Under the pieces are notes generated by a model. The model was not told the DNA's origin and did no database searches. It worked only from the letters and a program-made list of their open reading frames with translations. A stretch of 64,000 nt of DNA from Fundicoccus ignavus (lineage in GTDB: Bacteria; Bacillota; Bacilli; Lactobacillales; Aerococcaceae), in NCBI RefSeq assembly GCF_009659375.1, contig NZ_WJQT01000013.1, positions 19,928-83,927 of the forward strand. Reading direction: 5' to 3'. Made by a program: the position numbers and the translations under genes. Each line of letters starts with the position of its first letter. Positions within the stretch are counted from its first letter, which is position 1. Shown here piece by piece: positions 43,171-52,242 of the stretch.

Positions 43171-44172
43171 ATGACAGTGAAAGTAGCAATTAATGGTTTT
43201 GGGCGAATTGGACGTTTGGTACTGAAACGTATTCTTGAAACGGATAGCAATCTAGAAGTTGTGGCGATTAATGATTTAACGGATAATGAGGATTTAATTT
43301 ACTTATTAAAATACGATACAGCACAAGGTCGCTTCCCGTATGATGTGAGTTTGGACGGTGATAAGATGGTGGTTGGGGATTATCATATCGCAACTTTTGA
43401 AGAAAAGGACGCCGCTAATTTGCCTTGGGGTGATTTGGACATTGATATTGTATTAGAATGTACAGGTTTCTATACCTCGAAAGAAAAATCGATGGCACAT
43501 ATTAATGCGGGCGCTAAACGGGTGTTAATTTCCGCCCCTGCACAAGATGTCGACACGAAGACGATTGTATATGGTGTCAACCAAGATATGATTGAAGTCG
43601 ATGATCAAATTGTTTCAGCTGCATCTTGTACAACGAATGCTTTAGCCCCCTTAGTCTTTTCATTGAATAATCACTTTGGTGTGAAGCGCGCTTTAATGTC
43701 AACGATTCATGGCTATACAGCTTCGCAACGTTTACAAGATTCACCTGGCGGGCGTAAAAATCGTGCGGCTGCTCAGAATGCGATTCCTTATACAACGGGT
43801 GCCGCCAAAGCGATTGGAAAAGTTATTCCAGAGTTAAACGGTAAAATCGATGGGAGCGCAATTCGTATTCCAATTGTGACTGGCTCAATGGTAGAATTAT
43901 ATACCGTCTTAGATCGTGATGTAACAGTGGAAGAAATTAATGCTGCGATGAAGGCAGATGCAAACGATTCATATGTCTACGTTGAAGATGAGATCGTTTC
44001 ATCAGACGTGATAGGTTTCCCAGCTGGTTCATTATTCGATGCCACTCAAACAAAATTGATGGACGCTGACGGCGGTCAACTAGTAAAAACAGTTACTTGG
44101 TATGATAACGAGTACGGTTTCGTGTCAAACATGGTGCGAACACTTGAACATTTCGCCAACTTAGCTGAATAG
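43171..44172 (+). CDS. gap: Glyceraldehyde-3-phosphate dehydrogenase
   Basis: The 333-residue product is a phosphorylating GAPDH of glycolysis: INGFGRIGRLVL (7-18), INDLTD after strand 2 (NAD-binding Asp), catalytic Cys153 in SAASCTTNALAPL and His180 in STIHGYTASQ, and SYVYVEDEIVSSDVIG near the end. AGGAGGAAATTTG precedes the ATG at 43171. It stands alone, not with pgk and tpi, between its own upstream space and a terminator. A GTCGTATTTTGGAA element lies about 50 bp upstream. Confidence 0.97.
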   Translation: MTVKVAINGFGRIGRLVLKRILETDSNLEVVAINDLTDNEDLIYLLKYDTAQGRFPYDVSLDGDKMVVGDYHIATFEEKDAANLPWGDLDIDIVLECTGFYTSKEKSMAHINAGAKRVLISAPAQDVDTKTIVYGVNQDMIEVDDQIVSAASCTTNALAPLVFSLNNHFGVKRALMSTIHGYTASQRLQDSPGGRKNRAAAQNAIPYTTGAAKAIGKVIPELNGKIDGSAIRIPIVTGSMVELYTVLDRDVTVEEINAAMKADANDSYVYVEDEIVSSDVIGFPAGSLFDATQTKLMDADGGQLVKTVTWYDNEYGFVSNMVRTLEHFANLAE

Positions 44173-44184
44173 GCCCCTTAACGT

Positions 44185-44211
44185 AACTCTCTGGCTAGCC
44201 AGGGAGTTTTT
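44185..44211 (+). terminator. Terminator of gap
   Basis: AACTCTCTGG-CTAG-CCAGGGAGTT with a T run. Confidence 0.85.
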
Positions 44212-44322
44212 ACTTTGACTGATATATGGTAATATTCCGGCATGAATCTAGGTCTTCTGACCGATGTTCTACTGAATCATTCAAGGTAAACTTTAACTAT
44301 TATATTGAAAGGAGTTGCGTGA

Positions 44323-45309
44323 ATGAGTACATGGTGGAAAGATTTGAAACGTCTACTTATCTGGGCAGGAGTGGTATTTGCGATTGTGCTGACGATTTTT
44401 ATGATTAACCAGTTCTGGATGTTATATCAAATGCTCGCCCAATTGAATGTAATATTGGCCGCCAGCGTTATCACCATCCTAGTTTTAGCCATTATTTGGC
44501 TGACCTACAAGGTCATACGTCAATTATTCCGAAATCAACCACTGATGGAATTACCAGAAAATGCGAGTGAAGCTGAATATACCGCTTATCTTGATCACTG
44601 GTTGAAAATCCTGGCCAGCAATCCGAACTTAGAGCAGGAGCCTTATCGCTTAGCCTTGCTTCCAAATGACACCCAAGAAGACACAACCAATGCCAAAATA
44701 CTGCTCATCAACGAAGGGCTCGCTCAACTAAATGAACAGTCACTTCCTTTAATTAAAGAAAACGCGAATGCGATTTTCATGAGCACAGCTATCTCTCAGA
44801 ATGGGGCCTTAGATAGTTTCGTCGTCCTCTTCACGCTTTTCCGCATGATTTGGCAATTAGCGAAACTCTATGAAACCCGCCCTTCACTGGTCAGTCTGTT
44901 GAAATTATACCTGCAAGTAGGTGCCGTGGTGCTAATGGCTCGCTCCATTGAAGATGCCGACTTGATTGAAGATCAAATGGAACCACTGATTGCTTCAATT
45001 ATTGGGGAGAGTTTAGCTTCTGCCATCCCGGGTATGGTGCCGGTTGCTAACTTAGTCGTTAGCTCCTTGATGGAAGGGGCTGTGAATGCCTTTCTAACAC
45101 TACGTGTCGGCTTGATTGCCCAAAATTATTTAGGCAGTGCCCAACCGCTTGAAAAATCTAGCTTGCGCCGCACAACTTCAAGCCAAGCTATCCGTTACAT
45201 GGGGAGCATTATCAAATCCAACAGTAGCTTAGTACTCAAGACAGTCGGAAACGCCGCAAAAAACGCTAGCTTCAATAAGGCTAAACGTTGGTTGAAATTC
45301 GACAAATAA
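44323..45309 (+). CDS. DUF697/YcjF-like membrane protein
   Basis: The 328-residue product has two N-terminal membrane segments (about 11-32 and 40-62), a soluble middle part, then a DUF697-type region: AISQNGALDSFVVLFTLFRMIWQLAKLY, LKLYLQVGAVVLMARSIED and SAIPGMVPVANLVVSSLMEGAVNAFLTLRVG, which usually forms membrane-associated helices. DUF697 often follows a dynamin-like or Era-like GTPase domain; no GTPase is fused or adjacent here. AAGGAG lies before the ATG. Function unknown. Confidence 0.75.
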   Translation: MSTWWKDLKRLLIWAGVVFAIVLTIFMINQFWMLYQMLAQLNVILAASVITILVLAIIWLTYKVIRQLFRNQPLMELPENASEAEYTAYLDHWLKILASNPNLEQEPYRLALLPNDTQEDTTNAKILLINEGLAQLNEQSLPLIKENANAIFMSTAISQNGALDSFVVLFTLFRMIWQLAKLYETRPSLVSLLKLYLQVGAVVLMARSIEDADLIEDQMEPLIASIIGESLASAIPGMVPVANLVVSSLMEGAVNAFLTLRVGLIAQNYLGSAQPLEKSSLRRTTSSQAIRYMGSIIKSNSSLVLKTVGNAAKNASFNKAKRWLKFDK

Positions 45310-45610
45310 ACATAATCTGCCTGTCCACACAATTGCCTTGCGCAGCATCTCTCGATGTCGCGCGAGGCTATTTTTTAGTTTGACTCACTATTTGACGTTT
45401 CCTATTTTGTGAAATCTGGATGATTTGGTTAAGCATAAGGAAGAGACTTCTTTAGCCAAAGAAGTCACCCTTTTAAAATCTTTTTAAACAAACCTGTATT
45501 TATTTTACATGAATCGTTCCGCACGGTGAGCCAAACACAGATGATAATAAATTACCGATTAGTAGTTATAATTATATTTACGACTTCTATTACTATATTG
45601 ATACCTACTG

Positions 45611-46022
45611 TGTCTAATGTGCTAACTCAGATTTTGAGTCGACACATTGGACTCCTAACGTGCCAACTCATTTCGCCAGTCGACACATTAGATACAATTA
45701 ACCAATACCCAAGCGTGTTTTTCAGTATATTCTTCCCTTTTATCCGAATAATCTCTAAAATCCAAGCTAAATCCCACCAAAATTTCCGATATTTTGTCTA
45801 ATGTGCTAACTCAGATTTTGAGTCGACACATTGGACTTCTAACGTGCCAACTCATTTCGCCAGTCGACACATTGGATACAATTACCCCATACCTGAGCGT
45901 ATTTTTCAGTATATTCTTCCCTTTTATCCGAATAATCTCTAAAATCCAAGCTGAATCCCACCAAAATTTCCGATATTTTGTCTAACGTGCCAACTCAGTT
46001 CGCCAGTTGACACATTGGACTT
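45611..46022 (+). repeat. 184-bp tandem repeat, 2.2 units
   Basis: Units start at 45612, 45796 and 45980 (partial). Each unit begins with GTCTAATGTGCTAACTCAG and GAGTCGACACATTGGA, an imperfect inverted repeat, then a second palindrome (AACGTGCCAACTCA...CAGTCGACACATT), and ends with an AT-rich stretch. Two short open frames result from the duplication and are not taken as genes. One isolated palindrome unit occurs at 23303-23345. Confidence 0.8.
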
Positions 46023-46049
46023 CCCTTAGCCTCTATCTATCCCCATCAC

Positions 46050-46096
46050 ACAAAAACTCCAGCACTACTAGGGAATTCCTAGCAGGTCCTGGAGTT
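46050..46096 (-). terminator. Terminator of the YqfO-like gene
   Basis: Minus-strand ACTCCAGGACC...TAGGAATTCCTA...TGCTGGAGTTTTTG; a 6-7 bp outer stem and a palindromic tip. Confidence 0.75.
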
Positions 46097-46111
46097 ATTG
46101 TGTGACTTCAT

Positions 46112-46426
46112 TTAATTGGCAAGTGCTATAAAATTCATCACAGGCACTTCATATGGATGGGCTAGTCTCACCAAAGCTTCCACCTCTTTGCGACGTTCGG
46201 CTGGAATTCGGCACTCAAGTTTGATTTCGTCAACTTCAACCACTTCATGCTTGTTTCCAATAAATGGCTTGGCGCCATCTAAAGGACGAAAGTGGCCTTT
46301 AACAAGACTGGTTGCGTAACAATAATCATAGTCACCTTCACGAATAAAACCCGCTTCGTTCAAAGCTTCAACAATTGGTTCGACATGTTCCACCGGAATA
46401 AATACTTCTAGTTTATAAAATTCCAT
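46112..46426 (-). CDS. Stand-alone YqfO/NIF3-insert domain protein (CutA-like fold)
   Basis: The 104-residue product matches the small domain inserted in Nif3-like YqfO proteins, here on its own: YKLEVFIPVEHVEPIVEALNEAG, GDYDYCYATSLVKGHFRPLDGAKPFIG and LVRLAHPYEVPVMNFIAL. The fold is PII/CutA-like and often trimeric, and HPYE is a conserved motif of unknown role. GAGGAGG lies before the ATG. Gene follows the pseudouridine synthase gene on the same strand, 44 bp apart. Confidence 0.85.
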   Translation of the reverse strand: MEFYKLEVFIPVEHVEPIVEALNEAGFIREGDYDYCYATSLVKGHFRPLDGAKPFIGNKHEVVEVDEIKLECRIPAERRKEVEALVRLAHPYEVPVMNFIALAN

Positions 46427-46470
46427 ATTGACCTCCTCAAAGAGTCATTAACTTATCTATTCAGAGTGTA

Positions 46471-47148
46471 CTAGATTTTTGACCAAATATCCCATGGAAA
46501 GCTTTGAGGCGGTTGCGAATCAACACGCACAGCATCTTTCTTAACAGGATGCTCCAAACTTAAAGAACGGGCCCATAAAGCAATTTGTTGCCCGACCTTG
46601 CTGTAGCGCGCACCATATTTTTGGTCGCCCCAGATAGGCGTGCCCATCCCCGCAAGTTGCACACGAATTTGATGCGGGCGTCCAGTCTCCAGTTGAACCG
46701 CTAGTAAACTTAACGCACCTTGAGTCTCTAAAACTTGATAATTCAGTAGTGCTTTTTTTCCCTCTTTATGACTTTTCGGGACAATGGATACAATATTCTT
46801 CTGAGTATTCTTCCATAAATAATCGACTAACTGACCCGCCTTTTTAACTGGCCGTCCGTGAACCACCGCATAATATTGACGCTCCATTGAATTACGCCTA
46901 ACTTGATCCGACAAACGTGACGCTGCTTTTGACGTTTTCGCAAAGACCATTGCGCCACCAACTGGCCGATCTAAGCGATGCACCAAGCCTAGATATACAT
47001 TGCCCGGCTTTTGGAATCGTATTTTGATATCATTTTTGAGATGTGACAATAAATCTTGATCACCGCTTTTATCTGATTGGACCGGTATGTTGACCGGCTT
47101 TTCTACCAATAATAGATGATTATCCTCATATAGTATTGGCACTTTCAT
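46471..47148 (-). CDS. RluA family pseudouridine synthase
   Basis: The 225-residue product lacks an S4 domain and has the RluA catalytic motif HRLDRPVGGAMVFAKTSKA with Asp60 as nucleophile, later LETGRPHQIRVQLA. The second residue set VGG replaces the common TSG. It isomerises uridines in rRNA or tRNA; the exact target cannot be told. The ATG at 47148 has GAGAAGGA upstream; ten codons further upstream are in frame but overlap that site. Confidence 0.9.
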   Translation of the reverse strand: MKVPILYEDNHLLLVEKPVNIPVQSDKSGDQDLLSHLKNDIKIRFQKPGNVYLGLVHRLDRPVGGAMVFAKTSKAASRLSDQVRRNSMERQYYAVVHGRPVKKAGQLVDYLWKNTQKNIVSIVPKSHKEGKKALLNYQVLETQGALSLLAVQLETGRPHQIRVQLAGMGTPIWGDQKYGARYSKVGQQIALWARSLSLEHPVKKDAVRVDSQPPQSFPWDIWSKI

Positions 47149-47258
47149 GACATCCTTCTCCCTTAAAACATAATGCATCTATCATACCATGAATAAAATA
47201 TAAAGCACCTTTATAAATATTAACCCCAATAACCTTGCCCACTCTCAAAGTTTGCAAT

Positions 47259-47291
47259 CAAAAACCACTTGCCATTATAACAAGTGGTTTC
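47259..47291 (-). terminator. Terminator of the KDG operon
   Basis: Minus-strand AAACCACTTG...CAAGTGGTTTTTG after the aldolase gene. Confidence 0.9.
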
Positions 47292-47300
47292 TAAATGCTA

Positions 47301-47954
47301 TTAAGCTAATTCAGCTTTCAATTCACGGTAGCGTGCGATAAATTTCGCTGCGGTTTCCGTAATATCCGCTGAAGTTGCGCCTTCAAATGGATGTGTTAAG
47401 TTTGAACCAGCACCCACTGCAACGGCACCAGCCTTGATCCATTCACCTAAGTTATCGTAACTTACGCCGCCCGTTGGCATGATGTTAGCATGAGGTAATG
47501 GCCCTTTGACCGCTTTAATGTAAGACGGGCCAACCGCAGAACCTGGGAATAATTTAACAATATCTGCCCCAGCTTTTAAAGCCGTTGTCATTTCAGTAAT
47601 CGTTAATGTACCTGGTAAGTAAGGCACTTGATATAAATTACATAGTTCAGCAGTCGCTGCATCAAAGCTTGGGCTAACAATATATTCTGCGCCCGCTTCG
47701 ATCGCTAATTTGGCTGTTGTAGCATCTAAAACAGTCCCAGCACCCACTACGACATCAGGATTTGCTGCAAATTCTGTATTCAATTCTTGAATTGCTTGGG
47801 CTGCTTCTGGCACTGTGAACGTTAATTCGATGCCGTAAATGCCTCCTGCGACTAAAGCTTTTGAAATTTCAATCGCTTCGGCACGGCTTTTTCCACGTAC
47901 AACACCAATTACACCTGATTCAACTAATTTATTTAAAACATTCATTTTTTTCAT
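47301..47954 (-). CDS. eda: KDPG aldolase (2-keto-3-deoxy-6-phosphogluconate aldolase)
   Basis: The 217-residue product is a class I KDPG/KHG aldolase: VRGKSRAEA (20-28), catalytic Glu43 in GIELTFTVPEA, Schiff-base Lys134 in DIVKLFPGSAVG and MPTGGVSYDN. It splits KDPG into pyruvate and glyceraldehyde-3-phosphate. AAGGAGAATTACA lies before the ATG. It closes the operon that also encodes KDG kinase, so the two consecutive steps KDG to KDPG to C3 units are both present. Confidence 0.93.
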   Translation of the reverse strand: MKKMNVLNKLVESGVIGVVRGKSRAEAIEISKALVAGGIYGIELTFTVPEAAQAIQELNTEFAANPDVVVGAGTVLDATTAKLAIEAGAEYIVSPSFDAATAELCNLYQVPYLPGTLTITEMTTALKAGADIVKLFPGSAVGPSYIKAVKGPLPHANIMPTGGVSYDNLGEWIKAGAVAVGAGSNLTHPFEGATSADITETAAKFIARYRELKAELA

Positions 47955-47987
47955 TGTAATTCTCCTTCATTCTAAAACGCTGATTTA

Positions 47988-48635
47988 CTAACTTAAGCTG
48001 CTAACTTGCTCGGATACAGCTTCTGGGTAAAGAGGCAATAAAGCCACATTATCTAATAAAGCTGGATAAAGTTCGAAACCCGTATAGTACTGGGCAAAAT
48101 AATTCGCCACTACTTCGATTAAAGCCGTAATCGGAGAACGTTTCTTAAAACCCGCAAACTGCCATAACTCCGTTTCAAACTCTGATAAATCCAGCTTTTT
48201 TTGTTCCTGAATCGCATGAAAGGCCTCATGTGCGATGACTACTTGCGACCACCGTTCAAACGTGCACTCTGGCAAACCATGAGCCAACCAGAACGCATCA
48301 TTTTGACGATAAACATTATTCACCACAATCCGATTCGGACTTTCAAAGAAACCAATAATGGCCATATACTCCTCGATTTTCTCTTCGCGAAACTCGACAT
48401 TCAGCTTGAGATAAGCAACTAATTGCTCCACTGTTTCCAGTTTCAACGTATCCTTGTAATGATGAACAAGTTGTTTAGCGAGTTGTTCCGCTATGTCTAT
48501 CTTACGGCTAATTTCTTCGGACGACAACCTTTTCCCAATGCGATCTGCTGCGATTGTTTGATAAATCAACGTCTGCGTGTCCACTGCTTTAAGACGGTTA
48601 ACTATTTGCTGAACAACTTCTGTTGATAAAGCCAT
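47988..48635 (-). CDS. HExxH protein coupled to the HyuA gene, unknown function
   Basis: The 215-residue product is mainly helical and contains VVIAHEAFHAIQEQ, an HExxH zinc-binding motif at 136-140, with ALIEVVANYFAQYY about 40 residues later that could supply a third Glu ligand. No signal peptide, so cytoplasmic. Its ATG overlaps the HyuA stop by one base (TAATG), so translation is coupled and the two products likely work together. It could be a metal-dependent hydrolase of a small molecule rather than a protease. I do not recognise the family. Confidence 0.65.
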   Translation of the reverse strand: MALSTEVVQQIVNRLKAVDTQTLIYQTIAADRIGKRLSSEEISRKIDIAEQLAKQLVHHYKDTLKLETVEQLVAYLKLNVEFREEKIEEYMAIIGFFESPNRIVVNNVYRQNDAFWLAHGLPECTFERWSQVVIAHEAFHAIQEQKKLDLSEFETELWQFAGFKKRSPITALIEVVANYFAQYYTGFELYPALLDNVALLPLYPEAVSEQVSSLS

Positions 48636-50752
48636 TAGATATTATTACGAGCGCCCATCAGAATGACTTCTTCACGTCCTCCGTGCTGCATTAATTCAGT
48701 ATCCATCACCATATTTAATTGAGCTAAGTCTAGCATACCTGTGTAATCGACCACTTTAGCGCCAATACATAAGTAAATGTCTGGAGCCAACTTGATATCG
48801 CTCTTGTAAACTGCTAAATCTTCCCAAAATTTATCAACAACAGAACGAACGCCACCAACTGTTGTTACTTCAGCCTCTCCGTCACCACGTTGTACTTTGA
48901 TAAAGCCTTTATTGTCCACAACACGCACTTCACTTTTCTCGCCTTTCATGGCTGTGAAAACAAAGAAAAAGTTATTTTTAGCGGCTAACGTTAGTGTATT
49001 CGCTGGTAATTGCATTGATTGAGCCGCAATTTCACGTGCTTCTGCTTCATCGACTTTCGCAGATAAATCGGTCGTACGGACTTCAGTCGAACCGGTTGCA
49101 ATAGCACGAACTTTGTTTGTTTGGGCATCAATTTCCATTTGAACCTCAATCGTATCTGGCGAAGCACCTGATTTAGTGGCAGATTGAATCGCTTCATTAC
49201 GAATATCATCTAAGTCAGCAGGGGTTGGACTTGGAATCACCCGTTCAACCACGTCACGAACCATCGCTAAAGCCACCCCAATCGAAGAAATTACTTCCGC
49301 ATTCTCTGCAATATCATAATTTAAGCCCATGCGTTTAGCCGTATAAGGAAGCAATGAACTTGCACCCCCGCCACCACCAACAAGTGAAATTTGATCACGC
49401 TCGACTTTATGTTTTTCAGCTAAGTGGTTGATAACCTTAATCACGACATCTGATGCACGGTCCATAATTTCAGTTGCGACTTGCTCAACTGTTTTACCTA
49501 ATTCATCTGCTAAAGCTTTAATGGCTTTGTGAGCTGCTTCGTAGTTACCATAAGAATAATCTGTTTCTTTAACAATCTTCAAGGCATTCGCTGCACAAGT
49601 CACTGTAATAGCGAAACGTTTACCATTTGAAGATTCAATGGCAATATAATCACTTGGATCATCTTGCATCGGTTGAATACGAACCACTTTAGGATTCACA
49701 ATATCTGCTGGATCAGCAAAGGCTGCATAGTCTAAGTGTGCAATATGCGCTGAACGCGGGCCTACTGCCACAACCTCGCGATTGTTCGCACGGACCATCG
49801 AACCACCCGCAACACCTGAAACATGAACGTCTAATGAACTAATTAATGTTTTATGTCCACCCACAATTGAATAGTCAATCATTGGACGTCCATTTTTAAT
49901 CACGCCAATATCGGTACTGGTTCCCCCAACTTCAAAGAAAATCGCATTCGACGCACGTAAGTACATTAAAGCACCGACGGTCGAAGCAGCTGGACCTGAT
50001 AACATCGTTAAAACTGGACGCTTACGCATCTCATCGATATCCATAACCCCACCGTCACCACGCATAATCATTAATGGAACTTTAATCCCTGCTTGACGCA
50101 CACTTGATTCTGTACTATCTGCTGTTTCAAACATTTTAGGTAAAATTGACGCGTTGATAACAGCCGTACGTGTACGCTTAGATAATCCATACATTTTACT
50201 AATGTCACTTGCTTGCGAGACTTCTACCCCTAACTCTTTACCTAGTTCGGCAATCTCGCGTTCTTCAGTTCCATCATCTACCCCAAAGGCTTTTGATGCA
50301 ACAATAACTTCAGCACCTTGTCCTTGTAAAGCTTCCATTGCTTTACGTGCTTCACTTTGGTTGTATTTCTTCAAAGGAATGTAAGTGTTGTGTGTAGATA
50401 TTTTGCGTTTACCTGTCTCATCTAATACAATATCGTCAATTTTAGATTGGCGTTTAGCTAAGAAACTATTTCCCATTCCAATGACACCCGTTACCGCTAC
50501 GTCCCCTTCAAGTAACGCATTCGTTGCTTGAGTTGTACTGTGTGCGATAAAACTTACTTCATCTGGCTCAATGTTGTTATCGGTTAAACACTTTTTGAAT
50601 GCTTCAACGACACCAGCCGATACACCATCTTCATGATCATGTGTCGTTTTAACTGAACCAATTCCAATAATTTCATAGGTATCGTTATCAATCGCTACGG
50701 CTTTCGTATGCGTTCCACCAACGTCGATCCCTACACGAACTTGTCTACTCAT
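48635..50752 (-). CDS. Hydantoinase/oxoprolinase family protein (HyuA-like)
   Basis: The 705-residue product has the actin-like ATPase start VGIDVGGTHTKAVAID (6-21), a hydantoinase A core (STTQATNALLEGDV, MLSGPAAS, VGGTSTDIGVI) and a C-terminal domain. Members hydrolyse cyclic amides (hydantoins, 5-oxoproline) with ATP or phosphorylate a ligand; normally a HyuB subunit or DUF917 protein accompanies them, and neither is present here. Placed between the transporter and the HExxH gene in an operon with KDG kinase, so its substrate is probably a lactam or lactone related to a sugar acid. That inference comes from context only. Confidence 0.85.
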   Translation of the reverse strand: MSRQVRVGIDVGGTHTKAVAIDNDTYEIIGIGSVKTTHDHEDGVSAGVVEAFKKCLTDNNIEPDEVSFIAHSTTQATNALLEGDVAVTGVIGMGNSFLAKRQSKIDDIVLDETGKRKISTHNTYIPLKKYNQSEARKAMEALQGQGAEVIVASKAFGVDDGTEEREIAELGKELGVEVSQASDISKMYGLSKRTRTAVINASILPKMFETADSTESSVRQAGIKVPLMIMRGDGGVMDIDEMRKRPVLTMLSGPAASTVGALMYLRASNAIFFEVGGTSTDIGVIKNGRPMIDYSIVGGHKTLISSLDVHVSGVAGGSMVRANNREVVAVGPRSAHIAHLDYAAFADPADIVNPKVVRIQPMQDDPSDYIAIESSNGKRFAITVTCAANALKIVKETDYSYGNYEAAHKAIKALADELGKTVEQVATEIMDRASDVVIKVINHLAEKHKVERDQISLVGGGGGASSLLPYTAKRMGLNYDIAENAEVISSIGVALAMVRDVVERVIPSPTPADLDDIRNEAIQSATKSGASPDTIEVQMEIDAQTNKVRAIATGSTEVRTTDLSAKVDEAEAREIAAQSMQLPANTLTLAAKNNFFFVFTAMKGEKSEVRVVDNKGFIKVQRGDGEAEVTTVGGVRSVVDKFWEDLAVYKSDIKLAPDIYLCIGAKVVDYTGMLDLAQLNMVMDTELMQHGGREEVILMGARNNI

Positions 50753-50776
50753 GATTATTTTATGCCCCTTTCATTC

Positions 50777-52060
50777 TTAACCAAACAGGAAGTACACGAT
50801 TGCAATATTAATTGCACCTGCTGCCCATGCCCACGGCAAACCTGTCTTCATAAATTCTTTTGCGCCAACTTTAGAATAATTCAAAGCCCATAAGTTCCAT
50901 GATTGTGTTGGACATGCGGATAAGTTCATCGCAATGGTTGGTACATAAATCAATGGGAACATTAAAGACATTGGGAAGATGCCCATTCCTTGTAGAATTC
51001 CTACTGTCGCACTACCTGCACCAAAGATTGTTAAAGGTCCACGGAATAAACCTAAAGGTAATAATAAGGCAAAGGCCACACATAATACGAGTGAACTTGT
51101 TGGCATAACGCCGCCTAAAATTGCTTCGAAGAACGGTGCTGCTACACCAGAAACTTTATTAAACATTGGTAAAATAAATAGGAAACCTAATAGTGAAGAC
51201 ACATCGATAACACCCTCTTGGAAAGTACGTGTAATTGTACGAGTACCTTCTTTATAATTAGGTAATTTACCACATGTCCATAAGGCATAGATACTTGCGA
51301 CAATAAATGACGGAATTGATTGCCAACCAAAGCCAATAGCTAAAGCTACAGGAATAACGGGTGCTAATAAAGCATAAGTTGGTACATCTGTTTTAATCTC
51401 AGCTGCTTTTGCTTTAGCCGCCCAGTTGTAAGTACGTTTTTTGCGTAAGTGGAAGACTAACATCGCAATCACAATAATCGTTTGAACTGCCATGGCTGAG
51501 AAACCAAATTGTAGGTAATTCCAGTCATATTGGTAACCTTCGAAAATCCCTTGCATCTGTCTGAACAAGACAATGTTGACATACATCCCACTACCTACAC
51601 TCATTAAGTAGGCAGTTACTGCTAATGGTTTTGGAACACCTAATGACATTAAGATTGGTAATACGATAATCCCAATCGCTACAACCGCACCTGCACCAAA
51701 TGTTGACGTGAAAATGATCGTTGTCACTATTGAAATTAGTGCTGTAGTAAATAATGGGTTCTCTCCACTCAACTCAACCGTTTTCTTAATTAAAGTTGAC
51801 GCGATTTCAGTTTCAATCAGAATACGTCCGAACCAACTACCGAAAATTACAACAACCGCTGTAGCTCCCCAACTTTCTGGACCACCTTGCAGAATGTTCA
51901 TCATTGCATCGTCCCAAGTGATTTGCCCACCAATAATTGATAAACCTGTCCATAAGACCGCCATGATAAAGAATCCAATCATTAAGTTGCCGCCTGTTGC
52001 CGCAAACTTAATTAGCCAAAAGTAGCTAATTAATAGAATAATACCAATAACTATTTCCAT
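50777..52060 (-). CDS. Membrane transporter of the gluconate/citrate type
   Basis: The 427-residue product has about 11-12 membrane segments and glycine-rich turns such as FTSTFGAGAVVAIGI and a duplicated layout. It resembles ion-transporter superfamily members for gluconate, citrate or C4-dicarboxylates. Its place in the operon makes an organic or sugar acid the likely substrate. GAGGAG precedes the ATG. A 182-bp gap with no recognised promoter separates it from kdgK. Exact family uncertain. Confidence 0.75.
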   Translation of the reverse strand: MEIVIGIILLISYFWLIKFAATGGNLMIGFFIMAVLWTGLSIIGGQITWDDAMMNILQGGPESWGATAVVVIFGSWFGRILIETEIASTLIKKTVELSGENPLFTTALISIVTTIIFTSTFGAGAVVAIGIIVLPILMSLGVPKPLAVTAYLMSVGSGMYVNIVLFRQMQGIFEGYQYDWNYLQFGFSAMAVQTIIVIAMLVFHLRKKRTYNWAAKAKAAEIKTDVPTYALLAPVIPVALAIGFGWQSIPSFIVASIYALWTCGKLPNYKEGTRTITRTFQEGVIDVSSLLGFLFILPMFNKVSGVAAPFFEAILGGVMPTSSLVLCVAFALLLPLGLFRGPLTIFGAGSATVGILQGMGIFPMSLMFPLIYVPTIAMNLSACPTQSWNLWALNYSKVGAKEFMKTGLPWAWAAGAINIAIVYFLFG

Positions 52061-52242
52061 TTTTTAATCTCCTCACTAGAAAATACTCTCTACTGTTTTA
52101 CAATGTACTCGATTGCGCCTTGCGAATGCCCCATCAGCAAAGTCTCCCTCGCCAATGTCAGTGTCTAACAACAGATTGTTCTGAGAAACGATTGATTCAG
52201 CACTATTCAACCCGTTTATCTATCAACCACTCCTTACTTCAA

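Noticed and set aside
45526..45985. Two near-identical open frames of 91 and 63 codons
   Set aside because: They arise from the 184-bp tandem duplication and have no binding sites.
52061..52242. Riboswitch between kdgK and the transporter gene
   Set aside because: Several small complementary stretches are present but no known consensus could be recognised.
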